Translations under genes and position numbers: made by a program
In this document: positions 17,022-25,867 of the stretch, in pieces
Numbering within the stretch: position 1 is the first letter of the stretch
Layout: each line of letters begins with the position of its first letter
Assembly (NCBI GenBank): GCA_041669225.1
Contig: JBAYBO010000001.1
Span: 1-43,092, forward strand
DNA from: UBA1424 sp041669225
GTDB lineage: Bacteria; Bacillota_I; Bacilli_A; RFN20; CAG-826
DNA length: 43,092 nt
Direction: 5' to 3'
Notes under the pieces: generated by a model
Seen by the model: only the letters and a program-made list of their open reading frames with translations
Told to the model about the DNA's origin: nothing
Databases searched by the model: none

Positions 17022-17957
17022 TTATTTTTTCTTTTTTACAAAAAACAAATTTTTAAATTCATTCGGCATCATCGAAATAAATTTGTATTCTTTTTTCCTG
17101 ATCGGATGAATAAAAGTTAGTTCATAAGCATGAAGTCCAAGCCGTCTTAAAGGATCAGTGGGTTCACCATATTTATCATCGCCAACAACATAATGACCGA
17201 TATGTCCAAGTTGAACGCGAATTTGATTTTTCCGTCCTGAGGAAATATGAACATCAAGAAGTGAATAATCTTTATTTTGAGAGACGACCTCATAGCGAGT
17301 AATGCATTCTTTTCCAGCCTTTTTGTTAGGCGTAACATACATAAGATTGAGATTATTTTCGGCCAAAAAATGATGAAGGGTATCTTCTTTTTTTTCCATA
17401 ACGCCTTCTACAACGGCGTAATATCCGCGCGATGTGACAATGCTCGACCAATTCTTTTGCATAAGATCGCGAATGATGCTGTTTTTGGCCACCATCATAA
17501 CTCCAGAAGTGTCTTCATCAAGTCGGTGCACGACATAGATGCGATTATGCTTATCTTTTTGCTGAACATAGTCCATCAACATGCGATAGGCGGTCCGTCC
17601 TTTGATTTTGTCGCTGGCGACGCTTAAAAGTCCTGAAGGTTTATCAATAACAATAAATTCTTCGTCTTCATAAATAATTGGCAAGTTTTCTCTTTTTTTC
17701 GCACTGATGCGATTTTTAGAAACAATAACCGTATCTTCTTCGGCCAGCATAAAATTAAACTGGCTAATCGGCGCGCCATCAACGGCGATTTGGTGGTTAG
17801 CTAAAAGTCTTTTTACGTTGTTCCTAGAAAGAGAAGGAAGTTTTTCTAAAAGAAAGGGCAGGAGCTCACATGACTCTTTAACTAAAAACTCTTTGATGTT
17901 TTTAGGATCTACTTCTCTTCTTCTTGCCACTGGCTGACTTTTGTCATTTTTGTTCAT
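17022..17957 (-). CDS. RluD-family pseudouridine synthase
   Basis: Converts a uridine in RNA to pseudouridine. The 311-residue protein has an N-terminal S4-like RNA-binding region (about 33-80) and the RluA/RluD catalytic domain with HRLDEDTSG, D147 being the catalytic aspartate. SSGRKNQIRVQL and HAYELTFIHP follow. The target, 23S rRNA or tRNA, cannot be fixed; RluD/YlyB and YjbO types look alike here. It overlaps the upstream patatin gene by 14 bases and is probably cotranscribed with it. Confidence 0.9.
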   Translation of the reverse strand: MNKNDKSQPVARRREVDPKNIKEFLVKESCELLPFLLEKLPSLSRNNVKRLLANHQIAVDGAPISQFNFMLAEEDTVIVSKNRISAKKRENLPIIYEDEEFIVIDKPSGLLSVASDKIKGRTAYRMLMDYVQQKDKHNRIYVVHRLDEDTSGVMMVAKNSIIRDLMQKNWSSIVTSRGYYAVVEGVMEKKEDTLHHFLAENNLNLMYVTPNKKAGKECITRYEVVSQNKDYSLLDVHISSGRKNQIRVQLGHIGHYVVGDDKYGEPTDPLRRLGLHAYELTFIHPIRKKEYKFISMMPNEFKNLFFVKKKK

Positions 17958-18813
17958 TGTTTATATATTCCATTATCCGAGGTAGAAGCTCGGTTGCGAC
18001 AGCTCTTCCTCTTTGATATACCTTTGCGAGTTCATCTTTATCTTTTTCGGTTCGTTTTAACATAATCGGAATTTGGGGACGGACGACAAAGGCCTTTCCA
18101 CTTTTTTCAAGCTCATCTAGAAGCTCCGCGTCTTGATTATATCGACGCGGATATTCGAGCGCGATTTCGATGAATTTAGGATATTTGCCATAAAGGGCTT
18201 TAAGCCCGGCTTTGTGTTGAGGCTTATCAAGGTCTTTGCGATATTTCTTATCGCGGGTTGTAATAACAATCATCTTATCAAAACCATCATCGAGCGCTTT
18301 TTGAAAGGGGATTGGGACTGAAATCCCACCATCAAGACAAGGTTCATCGCCGACCATGACCGGCGCACTCAGAAAAGGCAGGGACGATGAAGCGGCGATG
18401 GCTTTAAAAAAATCAGGAGTTTCATCTTTTACAAAGTAAAGAGGTTCGCCTGTTAGACATGAAGTCGTGGCCACCACAAATTTGATTAAACTTTCATCAT
18501 AAGTCTTGAAATCAAAAGGTAAAATCTCGGTTGACATCTCTCCAAACAAATAATCAAAGTTGAACAATGATTTTCTAGTTAAAAGGAACTTCGGATTCAC
18601 AAATTTCTTATCAGACATAAAATCAACAACGACCGACCGTGATCGTCCAACTTGCTTCGAAAGATAGCTTAAAGATATTAAAGCACCCGCCGATACACCA
18701 ACAACATATTGAAAGTACAAATTGTTTTCCATGAATACATCAAGAACGCCAGCCGTAAAAGCTCCACGCACCGCGCCTCCTTGTAAAACTAATGCCACTT
18801 TGTTGATATCCAT
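17944..18813 (-). CDS. Patatin-like phospholipase (YjjU type)
   Basis: Serine-aspartate dyad lipid hydrolase of 289 residues. It has the oxyanion loop GGAVRG at 12-17, nucleophile S41 in GVSAG and the dyad aspartate D161 in DGG. The start resembles E. coli YjjU. No signal peptide is visible, so it is likely cytoplasmic or membrane-peripheral. No clear ribosome site; a TACAAT/TATACA -10-like sequence sits 10-12 bases before the ATG, suggesting a very short leader. Substrate unknown. Confidence 0.88.
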   Translation of the reverse strand: MDINKVALVLQGGAVRGAFTAGVLDVFMENNLYFQYVVGVSAGALISLSYLSKQVGRSRSVVVDFMSDKKFVNPKFLLTRKSLFNFDYLFGEMSTEILPFDFKTYDESLIKFVVATTSCLTGEPLYFVKDETPDFFKAIAASSSLPFLSAPVMVGDEPCLDGGISVPIPFQKALDDGFDKMIVITTRDKKYRKDLDKPQHKAGLKALYGKYPKFIEIALEYPRRYNQDAELLDELEKSGKAFVVRPQIPIMLKRTEKDKDELAKVYQRGRAVATELLPRIMEYINNEQK

Positions 18814-18844
18814 ATGCTAGTTCATTGTATAACAACGGCAGCAT

Positions 18845-18869
18845 AAAGAAAAATGGAGAATATCTCCAT
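18845..18869 (-). terminator. Intrinsic terminator of the feo operon
   Basis: ATGGAGA and TCTCCAT pair around a three-base loop (18853-18869), then TTTTTCTTT on the minus strand. It begins two bases past the stop of the small FeoB-associated gene. Confidence 0.87.
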
Positions 18870-18870
18870 C

Positions 18871-19059
18871 TTATCTTATTTTCCTTTTATTTCTGAATTT
18901 TCGCTTATAGTCTTTTAATAAACGATTCCCCTTAATGCCGTTTGCCTCTGGACAATTTCGGCAGCTGCCTTTTTCGCGATTGTGAATAAAGCCAAAATAA
19001 ACTATCAAACCAAGCATAATTATGACAATTCCTAAAATAACACCATCAACCCAGGTCAT
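18871..19059 (-). CDS. FeoB-associated Cys-containing small membrane protein
   Basis: Protein of 62 residues: one hydrophobic helix (about 5-24), then SCRNC (C33, C36) and a strongly basic tail. The reading frame extends upstream, but the ATG at 19059 overlaps the feoB stop by four bases (ATGA), so it is chosen. Small single-span proteins with a cysteine pair commonly follow feoB in Firmicutes, and a role in assembling or gating the transporter or handling the iron is proposed for such genes. The cysteine motif here is reduced to one pair. Confidence 0.75.
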   Translation of the reverse strand: MTWVDGVILGIVIIMLGLIVYFGFIHNREKGSCRNCPEANGIKGNRLLKDYKRKFRNKRKIR

Positions 19060-21086
19060 ATAATTAGCCATCCAATCAGGCCGACAAATGTTGCTAAAAC
19101 CCAAGCGATTCCGGTTTGAAAAGAGACGGCCTTAAGCATTGCTTTGGTTGAACCGAGTTCCTTACGCATCGCGCCAATCGCCGCAAAGCAAGGAGCACTA
19201 AATAGATTAAATATCATAAATGCATATGCACTCCATCCCGTAAAGAAAGAGAACATCCCGCTTTCAAAAATCGAAGCTCCACCACCTTCAAGGCCAGCTA
19301 TTACTTCAAGCGAACTGACAACTTGTTCTTTCGCGATCAATCCTTGAATAGCGGAAACCGTTGCGCCCCATGACCAAGTTCCACCAAGCATTGGATAGAA
19401 AATCCAAGCAAAAGCATTTCCAATTCCAGCAAGAATACTGTTTTCAATGTGATGATTAACACCATCAATATAATTGAAGCCCCACGTAAATGATGCTAAA
19501 AACCAAACCGCCACAGAACATAGGACGATGACCGTCCCTGCTCTTTTAATAAATGACCAGGTTTTATCAAAGACATCGCGAAAAACATATACTGCGCTCG
19601 GAGCGTGGTAATTTGGAAGTTCTGATAAATATGAAGATGTAGTACCTTTATAAATAAATCTTTTTAAAATCAAAGCCGAAATCAAAATGACGACAATCGC
19701 CATAAAATATAAACTGAGTGTTACAACCCACGCAAAGCTAGAGAAAAAGTAACCGGCGAATAAAGCGATGATTGGAAGTTTCGCAGAACATGGGACAAAT
19801 GGCGTTAATATCGTCGTCATCTTCCGTTCTTCTTCGTTTTCAACCGTCCGCGATGCCATTATACCCGGCACACTGCAACCACTTCCGACAATAAAGGGAA
19901 TAAGTGATTTTCCGCTTAGGCCAAAACGTTTAAAAATGCGATCTAGGAAGAAAGATATACGTGACATATATCCGGTTGTTTCTAATAATGCCAAGCAAAG
20001 GAAAAGAATAATTAATTGTGGTAAGAAGTTGCTAACAGCACCGAAGCCGGCAATGATACCATCAACGACCAAGGAGACCGACCACGGACTTGCACCTATA
20101 CCAGTTAGCCATGTGCTAAGTGAAGGCCCTAAGCCATTAATCACAAACAGTACTTCGCGTCCGAGAACATTGATTGTCTCTGCCCCACCAAAAAGAGCGG
20201 AGACAAAGTCGACAGTTAGCCCGCCAACAAGACCAACAGATAAGAAATAGACAATACCCATAATTAAAGCAAAAATTGGCAAACCTAAATATTTATGCAG
20301 AAAGATACGGTCAAGTTTATCAGTAACGGTCTCGCCTTTTTCTTTTTGCGTCGAACATTCTTCTTTGATTCTAACGATATGACGATAACGCTGATCAGCG
20401 ATTAACTGCTCGCTGTCCATTTTATACATTTTTTCTAGGTCGTTAATTTGCGAAACAATTTCATCACTTAACAGGGGGCGATAATCTCTGTCCCGCTCAA
20501 TTATTTTTACTGCCGAGAAACGTTTATGACCAACATTGATAGTTGAAGAAATATTTGAAATCACATTTTCAATTTCTTCATCATAAATGTAATCATGATG
20601 GTTTTTCTTATATTCTCTCGACTCTATTACCGCAACAAGATTATCAACACCAAGATTCTTTTTTGCCGAAATAGACACAATCGTCGTATTAAGTCGTTTA
20701 GACAACTTTTCAATATCGACAGTAATACCGCTTTTTTCTAAAACGTCAGCCATGTTCAAAGCAATCACGACATCAATATCTAACTCTAAAAGTTGTGTTG
20801 TTAGATAAAGGCTTCTTTCAAGACTGGTTGCATCGATGATATTAATAATCAAATCAAGTTTTTCTTCCATGGCAAATTGCCGTGAAATTTCTTCTTCGGT
20901 TGAATACGGAGAAAGAGAATAGACGCCCGGCAAATCAATGATTTCGATATCGGTGCCGATTATTCTTCCTTCTTTCCGTTCAATCGTGACTCCCGGCCAA
21001 TTTCCAACTTTTTGATTTGTTCCGGTTAAAGTATTGAAAAGAGTCGTCTTTCCTGAATTCTGATTTCCGACTAAAGCGATTTTCAT
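19056..21086 (-). CDS. feoB: Ferrous iron transporter FeoB
   Basis: Fe(II) permease with an N-terminal G-protein domain, 676 residues. G1 is GNQNSGKT (7-14), the G2 threonine sits in GVTIE (32-36), G3 is DLPG (51-54) and G4 is NMAD (111-114). A helical linker to about residue 250 and two Gate-type membrane halves with GSGCSVPGIMASR follow. Length is near the lower end of the family. feoA lies two bases upstream and the small Cys protein overlaps downstream. Iron control is expected from the divergent DtxR-type regulator. Confidence 0.96.
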   Translation of the reverse strand: MKIALVGNQNSGKTTLFNTLTGTNQKVGNWPGVTIERKEGRIIGTDIEIIDLPGVYSLSPYSTEEEISRQFAMEEKLDLIINIIDATSLERSLYLTTQLLELDIDVVIALNMADVLEKSGITVDIEKLSKRLNTTIVSISAKKNLGVDNLVAVIESREYKKNHHDYIYDEEIENVISNISSTINVGHKRFSAVKIIERDRDYRPLLSDEIVSQINDLEKMYKMDSEQLIADQRYRHIVRIKEECSTQKEKGETVTDKLDRIFLHKYLGLPIFALIMGIVYFLSVGLVGGLTVDFVSALFGGAETINVLGREVLFVINGLGPSLSTWLTGIGASPWSVSLVVDGIIAGFGAVSNFLPQLIILFLCLALLETTGYMSRISFFLDRIFKRFGLSGKSLIPFIVGSGCSVPGIMASRTVENEEERKMTTILTPFVPCSAKLPIIALFAGYFFSSFAWVVTLSLYFMAIVVILISALILKRFIYKGTTSSYLSELPNYHAPSAVYVFRDVFDKTWSFIKRAGTVIVLCSVAVWFLASFTWGFNYIDGVNHHIENSILAGIGNAFAWIFYPMLGGTWSWGATVSAIQGLIAKEQVVSSLEVIAGLEGGGASIFESGMFSFFTGWSAYAFMIFNLFSAPCFAAIGAMRKELGSTKAMLKAVSFQTGIAWVLATFVGLIGWLII

Positions 21087-21088
21087 AC

Positions 21089-21379
21089 TTATTCAATGAC
21101 CTTTATATCAATCGAACGCATGTCCTTGCGACGAATGCATAATTCATAGCCGCGAAGACGAATATCAATCGGATCGCCAAGAGGGGCAATCTTTTTAATT
21201 TCAATAACAACCCCTTTGGTTATTCCCATGTCTAAAAGACGGCGGCGCAAAGCTGCATTGTCATTATGGAAATCAAGAACAACGGCTTTTTGGCCGCGAT
21301 CGAGATCGCTTAAATGACCTTCTTCACCAGTCTGAAGCCTAAGTCTTTTCCCATGTTGATGTCTCATTCGATTTTGCAT
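21089..21379 (-). CDS. feoA: FeoA-domain protein
   Basis: Small SH3-like FeoA protein (96 residues from the chosen ATG) that assists FeoB. Visible elements are LSDLDRGQKAVVLDF, the LRRRLLDMGITKG segment typical of FeoA, and PLGDPIDIRLRGYELCIRR. The frame is open to 21412, but the likely transcription start is near 21408, so the ATG at 21379 (leader about 30 bases, GGTGA upstream) fits better; the ATG at 21367 is also possible. The basic, His-rich N-terminus before the domain is unusual. Two bases separate it from feoB. Confidence 0.9.
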   Translation of the reverse strand: MQNRMRHQHGKRLRLQTGEEGHLSDLDRGQKAVVLDFHNDNAALRRRLLDMGITKGVVIEIKKIAPLGDPIDIRLRGYELCIRRKDMRSIDIKVIE

Positions 21380-21414
21380 AAGCTTTCGTTCACCACATTT
21401 CGTGGTTCGCATAT

Positions 21415-21443
21415 ATATTAAGTTGGAAGAGCGGTTTAGTCAA
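21415..21443 (-). promoter_or_regulatory. Promoter of feoAB
   Basis: TTGACT (5 of 6) at 21438-21443, a 17-base spacer and TAATAT (4 of 6) at 21415-21420. The -35 lies inside the dyad at 21433-21458, the expected place for a repressor site. Confidence 0.6.
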
Positions 21444-21458
21444 TCGAAATTGTAAACC
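21433..21458. promoter_or_regulatory. Imperfect dyad, candidate metal-regulator operator
   Basis: Outer arms GGTTTA and TAAACC with inner arms CAAT and ATTG, offset by one base, 26 bases in all. It covers the feoA -35 and lies 15 bases upstream of the -35 of the divergent DtxR-family gene. Confidence 0.45.
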
Positions 21459-21472
21459 ATAGTTAACTTTTT

Positions 21473-21501
21473 TTGTATTCAGGTTTTAGTGGTGTTATAA
21501 T
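21473..21501 (+). promoter_or_regulatory. Promoter of the DtxR-family gene
   Basis: Extended -10 TGT plus TATAAT (21496-21501), 17 bases from a weak TTGTAT. The expected transcription start near 21508 rules out the in-frame codons at 21473 and 21500 as starts. Confidence 0.65.
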
Positions 21502-21526
21502 GAAGGCGAATAAACGGAATTCAACA

Positions 21527-21895
21527 ATGAAAAAAACTACAAAGGCGATTGAAGATTATTTAGAAGCTTTCTATATTCTTTATTTAAATAAAGAACCATT
21601 GGAATCCGCCCGCGTCTCGCGTCTTTTAGGTGTTTCGCGCCCAGCTGTTAATAAAGCCACTCACGAAATGATGAAATCAGGCTATATTAATAAGACTCCA
21701 TATTCAGAAATTGAATTTACTCCTTCAGGAAAACGAATAGCAAAAAAAGTTTATCATCGTCATACAACCCTTAAAAAATATTTGCTAAACCTTGGTGTCT
21801 CTGAAAAAAATGCCGACCGTGACTGTTGCTTAATCGAGCATGTTTTATCAGAAGAAACATTTAAAAAAATTGAAACTTTAGTTAAAGATAAATAA
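21527..21895 (+). CDS. DtxR/MntR-family metal-dependent transcription regulator
   Basis: Regulator of 122 residues with a winged helix-turn-helix (about 4-72; RVSRLLGVSRPAVNKATHEM is the reading helix region) and a short dimerisation domain. Candidate metal ligands are D10, E13, H79, C101, E104 and H105. The C-x-x-E-H arrangement matches the DtxR site (C102, E105, H106) more than MntR, which has Glu at the first position, while D10 is MntR-like. No SH3-like third domain is present. It is divergent from feoAB across a shared promoter region, so it probably represses iron uptake when metal is plentiful. The start is set by the promoter at 21496-21501. Confidence 0.86.
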   Translation: MKKTTKAIEDYLEAFYILYLNKEPLESARVSRLLGVSRPAVNKATHEMMKSGYINKTPYSEIEFTPSGKRIAKKVYHRHTTLKKYLLNLGVSEKNADRDCCLIEHVLSEETFKKIETLVKDK

Positions 21896-21898
21896 AGT

Positions 21899-22342
21899 CT
21901 AACGGAAAACGTCTTCGGCATCGATGAACTTTTTTGTTTTTTCTTCTTTAGTTTTTACAAAACGGGCGACGACAAATAAATCATCATTTTTAGGATTAAG
22001 CTTAATGATTTTATCGACACGAACCACGAGATTATTTTTTGCTTCTTTAATTAGAATTGCTGATTCATCTATTTCGTGAGGCACATCAATAAATTTATCA
22101 ATTGAATCGCTATGTCCATTACCGAGTTTTAAGGCGATGGATTTTTGTTCGCGACTAAGGGCACTGACACCAATCACATCACCGACTTCAAGATTCTTTC
22201 CCGTGACGCTTTGCTCACCAATCAACAAACCAATCACATCATAATCAATCATCATCGACCAGGCACAAATCATCGCAAATTTGCGATTGTGTTTGATGTA
22301 ACAAACAGCGTTAGCCCCAGCGAGAAAAGCGTGTAACCCCAT
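21899..22342 (-). CDS. Flavin reductase-like (FMN-binding split-barrel) protein
   Basis: Protein of 147 residues resembling the flavin reductase-like/flavoredoxin group, with CAWSMMIDYDVIGLLIG and TGKNLEVGDVIGVSALS in the positions of the FMN-binding strands. It sits five bases after aguB, so it is likely cotranscribed with the polyamine genes. Its link to that pathway is not evident, since no step there needs flavin. It converges with the DtxR-type gene, with only three bases between the stops. Confidence 0.72.
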   Translation of the reverse strand: MGLHAFLAGANAVCYIKHNRKFAMICAWSMMIDYDVIGLLIGEQSVTGKNLEVGDVIGVSALSREQKSIALKLGNGHSDSIDKFIDVPHEIDESAILIKEAKNNLVVRVDKIIKLNPKNDDLFVVARFVKTKEEKTKKFIDAEDVFR

Positions 22343-22347
22343 AATAT

Positions 22348-23208
22348 TTACTTTTTAGAATCATCATATTTAATGATGCTTTGGTATAAATCGGGTCGTC
22401 GATCGCGAAAAACACCCCAGGCAATACGTTTCTTATCGATTAATTCTAGATTGAATTCAGCAACGGCGATATCTTCTTCAGTACGCGAAAGTTCAGCGAC
22501 AAGATTGCCATCTTCATCAGCAATAAAGCTACTGCCAAAAAAAGTCATACTGGAATTCTCATCGCTTTCGGTGCCGACGCGGTTCGAAGCAAGAACAGGA
22601 ATAATATTTGCGGCAGCGTGTCCCTTCATTGTGTTTTGCCAATGATCCTTTGAATCTTTTGGAAGAACTGGCTCGCTGCCGATGGCGGTTGGATAAACAA
22701 TCAATTGCGCGCCCAGCAACGCGAGGGAACGGGCAACTTCAGGAAACCACTGATCCCAACAAATCCCCACACCGACACGGCCGTATTTTGTCTTGAATAC
22801 TTTAAAACCGGTATCTCCTGGCGAGAAGTAAAACTTTTCTTCATAGCATTCACCAGTGGGGATATGAGATTTGCGATAAAGGCCAAGATTATCACCATCC
22901 GCATCAATCATAACCAAAGAATTAAAATGAACATTCCCGGCTTTTTCAAAGAAAGATAAAGGCAAGACAACATTAAGTTCTTTGGCTAGTTTCTGAAACC
23001 TTGAAATTGTTAGTGATGAGTCTAATTCTTCAGATAAATCAAAGTAATCATACTTTTCTTTTTGACAAAAATATGGTGTTTTAAATAGTTCAGGAAGCAG
23101 AATGACTTGTGCGCCTTTTGCAGCGGCAATTCGCACCATTTGTTCGGCTTTTGCAAGATTTTCGTCAATCTTCCAAGACATGCGAAATTGAGTAATGGCT
23201 ACTTTCAT
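22348..23208 (-). CDS. aguB: N-carbamoylputrescine amidase
   Basis: Nitrilase-superfamily amidase of 286 residues that hydrolyses N-carbamoylputrescine to putrescine, CO2 and ammonia. The catalytic triad is visible: E40 (LLPELF), K113 (YRKSHIP) and C150 (GICWDQWFPE). AAGGAG precedes the ATG. It starts one base after the stop of the decarboxylase-deiminase fusion, whose second domain makes its substrate, which strengthens the assignment over a generic omega-amidase. Confidence 0.93.
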   Translation of the reverse strand: MKVAITQFRMSWKIDENLAKAEQMVRIAAAKGAQVILLPELFKTPYFCQKEKYDYFDLSEELDSSLTISRFQKLAKELNVVLPLSFFEKAGNVHFNSLVMIDADGDNLGLYRKSHIPTGECYEEKFYFSPGDTGFKVFKTKYGRVGVGICWDQWFPEVARSLALLGAQLIVYPTAIGSEPVLPKDSKDHWQNTMKGHAAANIIPVLASNRVGTESDENSSMTFFGSSFIADEDGNLVAELSRTEEDIAVAEFNLELIDKKRIAWGVFRDRRPDLYQSIIKYDDSKK

Positions 23209-23209
23209 C

Positions 23210-25822
23210 TTAATTATTCTCCTTTTTAGTTTCAGGTATTTGCATAGTTATACAGTGAACGTTTCCACCGCCAAGCAGAATTTCGCGAGAAAATACTTGA
23301 ATAATCTTTTTATCCGGATATAGTTCGACAAATTGACTATAAGCTAGTTCGTCTTCTTTGACCCCAAAAGCCGGAAGAATGACAAAATTCTTTCCTTGAT
23401 AATAATTAATATAGGAGGCTGCTAAACGCATATTCGGTTCCCTTTTTTTAGCATTAGAGCGCGAACCGCGAATGCCTTTGGCTTCTTCCTTTGTCATATA
23501 CATCGGATGCGGAAGTCTAACTTTGACAATTTCAAACGGATTACCATCGGCATCCGTTTCGTTTTTCAGCACTTTATAGGCTGCTTGTGAATATCGATAT
23601 TGCGGATCACTGCGAACGGTTGTCCAAGCCAAAGCAACAACGCCAGGACGAATAAAGCACGCCATATTATCGACGTGTTCGCTCGTTTCATCTTGGTAAA
23701 TACCATTTTTCAGCCAAATAACCTTGCTTATACCAAGATTGGTTTTGAGTGTCTCTTCGATTTCTTGCTTATTCATATGGGGGTTGCGTCCCTTAGAAAG
23801 GAGGCACGCCTCAGTCACCAAGCATGTCCCAAGCCCATCGACATGAATACTTCCGCCTTCAAGAACAAAATCATCAATGTAATAACTATCGAGATTAAGT
23901 TTCTTTGATAAGAGGCTAGAAAGTCGATCATCGTCCAAATAGTTTGAGTACAGTCCGCCATGCTCCGTGCTCCAGGCATTAAAACGGAAGTCAACGGATC
24001 TTAGTTTAGAACCTTTTTTAACAAAAATCGGCGAATTGTCACGCGCCCAAGCATCGTTATACTTTATTTTGATAACGTCGACGTTCTCGATATTTGAAAA
24101 TTCGCCGGATGCGACATCATAAATGCTCGGATGGATTCCAACGAGCACGGGTTCAAACTGGGCGATAGCGCGAACGACATCTTTGTAAGCCTCGCGGGCC
24201 GGTTTGGCTCCATCTCTCCATGTATCTTTGCGAAATGGTAGAAGGATGAAGGTCGCCTGATGGGAGTCTCCTTCAAACGGCATCGAATAACCATCATTAT
24301 GAGGAGTTGTGATGCGCTTTGAGGAATAATCAGTATAAGCCTTTTGATAAGACGAGAATTTCTTCCAACGATCTTTATCGACAACATTAACGGTCCCATC
24401 ACTATAATCACTAATTAATGTGATTCCTGTTTGTTTATATGTCTTTATCCGTTCAATTAAATCGCTAGTAAAAATTTCTCCTGGAATAATCAAAGGAATG
24501 CCCGGAGGATATATCATAATTGATTCTTTCGATATTTCGTTCGCTGCATTCATAATTGAGATGCGTTTGCTAGGTGCATAAAAAGCCGAACGGGGTCTTA
24601 CTAATAAATATGGAAAGCCAACACTGAAGGAGTGACGAGGATAAGTAATTTTACGATTATAATGCTCACGGCTAATGTCTTTTAAAGCCGCAAAAAGATG
24701 CCTCAGGTGTTCTTTTTTTGTGCCGATGGCAAGAATTCCCAAAACAACGTATGTCTCGGCTAATTCAACCTGAATTCGATACTTCTCCTTAAGAAGATAA
24801 TATAAATCGAAGCCACTTAAATCGAGATGATCAAGTTCGAGAACAAGCTTGGTTTCATCATAATCGTAACAACCTTTTTGAAGAAAATGTTCGCGTCCGC
24901 GCGAAATGAAGCCCTTGATTTTTTCTATTTGTTCACGAGCATATTTGGCCAGTTCAAGAACGTTGTCCATTGCTTCCTGACCTTTGGTGGCGGCAAAATG
25001 ACGGGCTGCGTCAATACTAGCAATTAAAATGTTAGAAGGCGAAGTAGTGCTAATAATGCTCAAGGATTTTTGAACTTCACTTGGCGAAACGCGCTCACCT
25101 TGAAGGAGAAGGACGCTTGACTGTGTTAATGAACCACCTGTCTTGTGAAACGAAACACTGGAGAGGTCAGCACCACACTCCATCGCTGATAGAGGACCAT
25201 TTTTACTAAAGTAATAATGGGCGCCGTGGGCTTCATCAACTAAAACCGACACATTATGCGCATGGGCGAAATCGGTGATTTCCTTTAAATCATTTACTGC
25301 CCCAAAATATGTTGGGTTTATAACAAGCAGCGCTTTGGCGCTTGGGTAACGAATTATCGCTCGTTTATAATCAGCAACACTCGGCTGATTGGCAATTTCG
25401 AGCTGCCGATCGATTTTTGGCATTACATAAACGGGGATCGAACCAGATAAGACAAGCGCACTAATGATTGATTTATGAACATTACGAGGAAGAATAATCT
25501 TATCTTTGGCCTTGCACACCGACATAATCATGGCGATGATGCCACTCGTCGTACCATTCACCAAAAAGAAACTGTGATCAGCGCCCGCAAAATCAGCCAT
25601 AAGCTCTTGGGCTTGGGCAATAACACCAGTCGGGTGTTGCAATGAATCAAGTCCGATTGGAGCATTAATATCACTTTGAAAAGTTTTTCCGCCAAGGAAA
25701 TCTTTTAGTTTATTTTCAACATTGCCCATATGGTGTCCAGGGACATCAAAAGGCGATATTTTTTCGTTAACATATTTGATTAGCGCATCAAGAAACGGTG
25801 TCTGATTTTGGTTTAATTTCAT
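23210..25822 (-). CDS. Fused arginine decarboxylase - agmatine deiminase
   Basis: Uninterrupted 870-residue frame with two enzymes. Residues 1 to about 450 are a fold-I PLP decarboxylase of the Orn/Lys/Arg group: GTTSG (90-94), DEAHGAH (196-202), Schiff-base lysine K227 in SFHKTGG and the C-terminal YPPGIPLIIPGE (438-449). A linker spans about 450-510. Residues 511-862 are agmatine deiminase: FRKDTWRDGAKPA (530-542), DETSEHVDN with H716 and D718, and nucleophile C857 in GGGNVHCIT. The domains would convert arginine to agmatine and then to N-carbamoylputrescine, handing it to AguB next door. Arginine specificity is inferred from the fusion; each domain normally exists as a separate protein. 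No Shine-Dalgarno; the -10 is very near the start. Confidence 0.92.
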   Translation of the reverse strand: MKLNQNQTPFLDALIKYVNEKISPFDVPGHHMGNVENKLKDFLGGKTFQSDINAPIGLDSLQHPTGVIAQAQELMADFAGADHSFFLVNGTTSGIIAMIMSVCKAKDKIILPRNVHKSIISALVLSGSIPVYVMPKIDRQLEIANQPSVADYKRAIIRYPSAKALLVINPTYFGAVNDLKEITDFAHAHNVSVLVDEAHGAHYYFSKNGPLSAMECGADLSSVSFHKTGGSLTQSSVLLLQGERVSPSEVQKSLSIISTTSPSNILIASIDAARHFAATKGQEAMDNVLELAKYAREQIEKIKGFISRGREHFLQKGCYDYDETKLVLELDHLDLSGFDLYYLLKEKYRIQVELAETYVVLGILAIGTKKEHLRHLFAALKDISREHYNRKITYPRHSFSVGFPYLLVRPRSAFYAPSKRISIMNAANEISKESIMIYPPGIPLIIPGEIFTSDLIERIKTYKQTGITLISDYSDGTVNVVDKDRWKKFSSYQKAYTDYSSKRITTPHNDGYSMPFEGDSHQATFILLPFRKDTWRDGAKPAREAYKDVVRAIAQFEPVLVGIHPSIYDVASGEFSNIENVDVIKIKYNDAWARDNSPIFVKKGSKLRSVDFRFNAWSTEHGGLYSNYLDDDRLSSLLSKKLNLDSYYIDDFVLEGGSIHVDGLGTCLVTEACLLSKGRNPHMNKQEIEETLKTNLGISKVIWLKNGIYQDETSEHVDNMACFIRPGVVALAWTTVRSDPQYRYSQAAYKVLKNETDADGNPFEIVKVRLPHPMYMTKEEAKGIRGSRSNAKKREPNMRLAASYINYYQGKNFVILPAFGVKEDELAYSQFVELYPDKKIIQVFSREILLGGGNVHCITMQIPETKKENN

Positions 25823-25831
25823 AGCACATAA

Positions 25832-25860
25832 ATCTTATATTATCTTCACTATGTGCGCAA
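25832..25860 (-). promoter_or_regulatory. Possible promoter of the polyamine operon
   Basis: TTGCGC (25855-25860), a 17-base spacer and TAAGAT (25832-25837), nine bases before the ATG of the fusion gene. The leader would be only two or three bases. Confidence 0.45.
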
Positions 25861-25867
25861 CCAAAAG

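Noticed and set aside
19056..19104. Longer version of the FeoB-associated small protein
   Set aside because: Upstream codons lie inside feoB, and the ATGA overlap at 19056-19059 gives a coupled start directly before the membrane helix.
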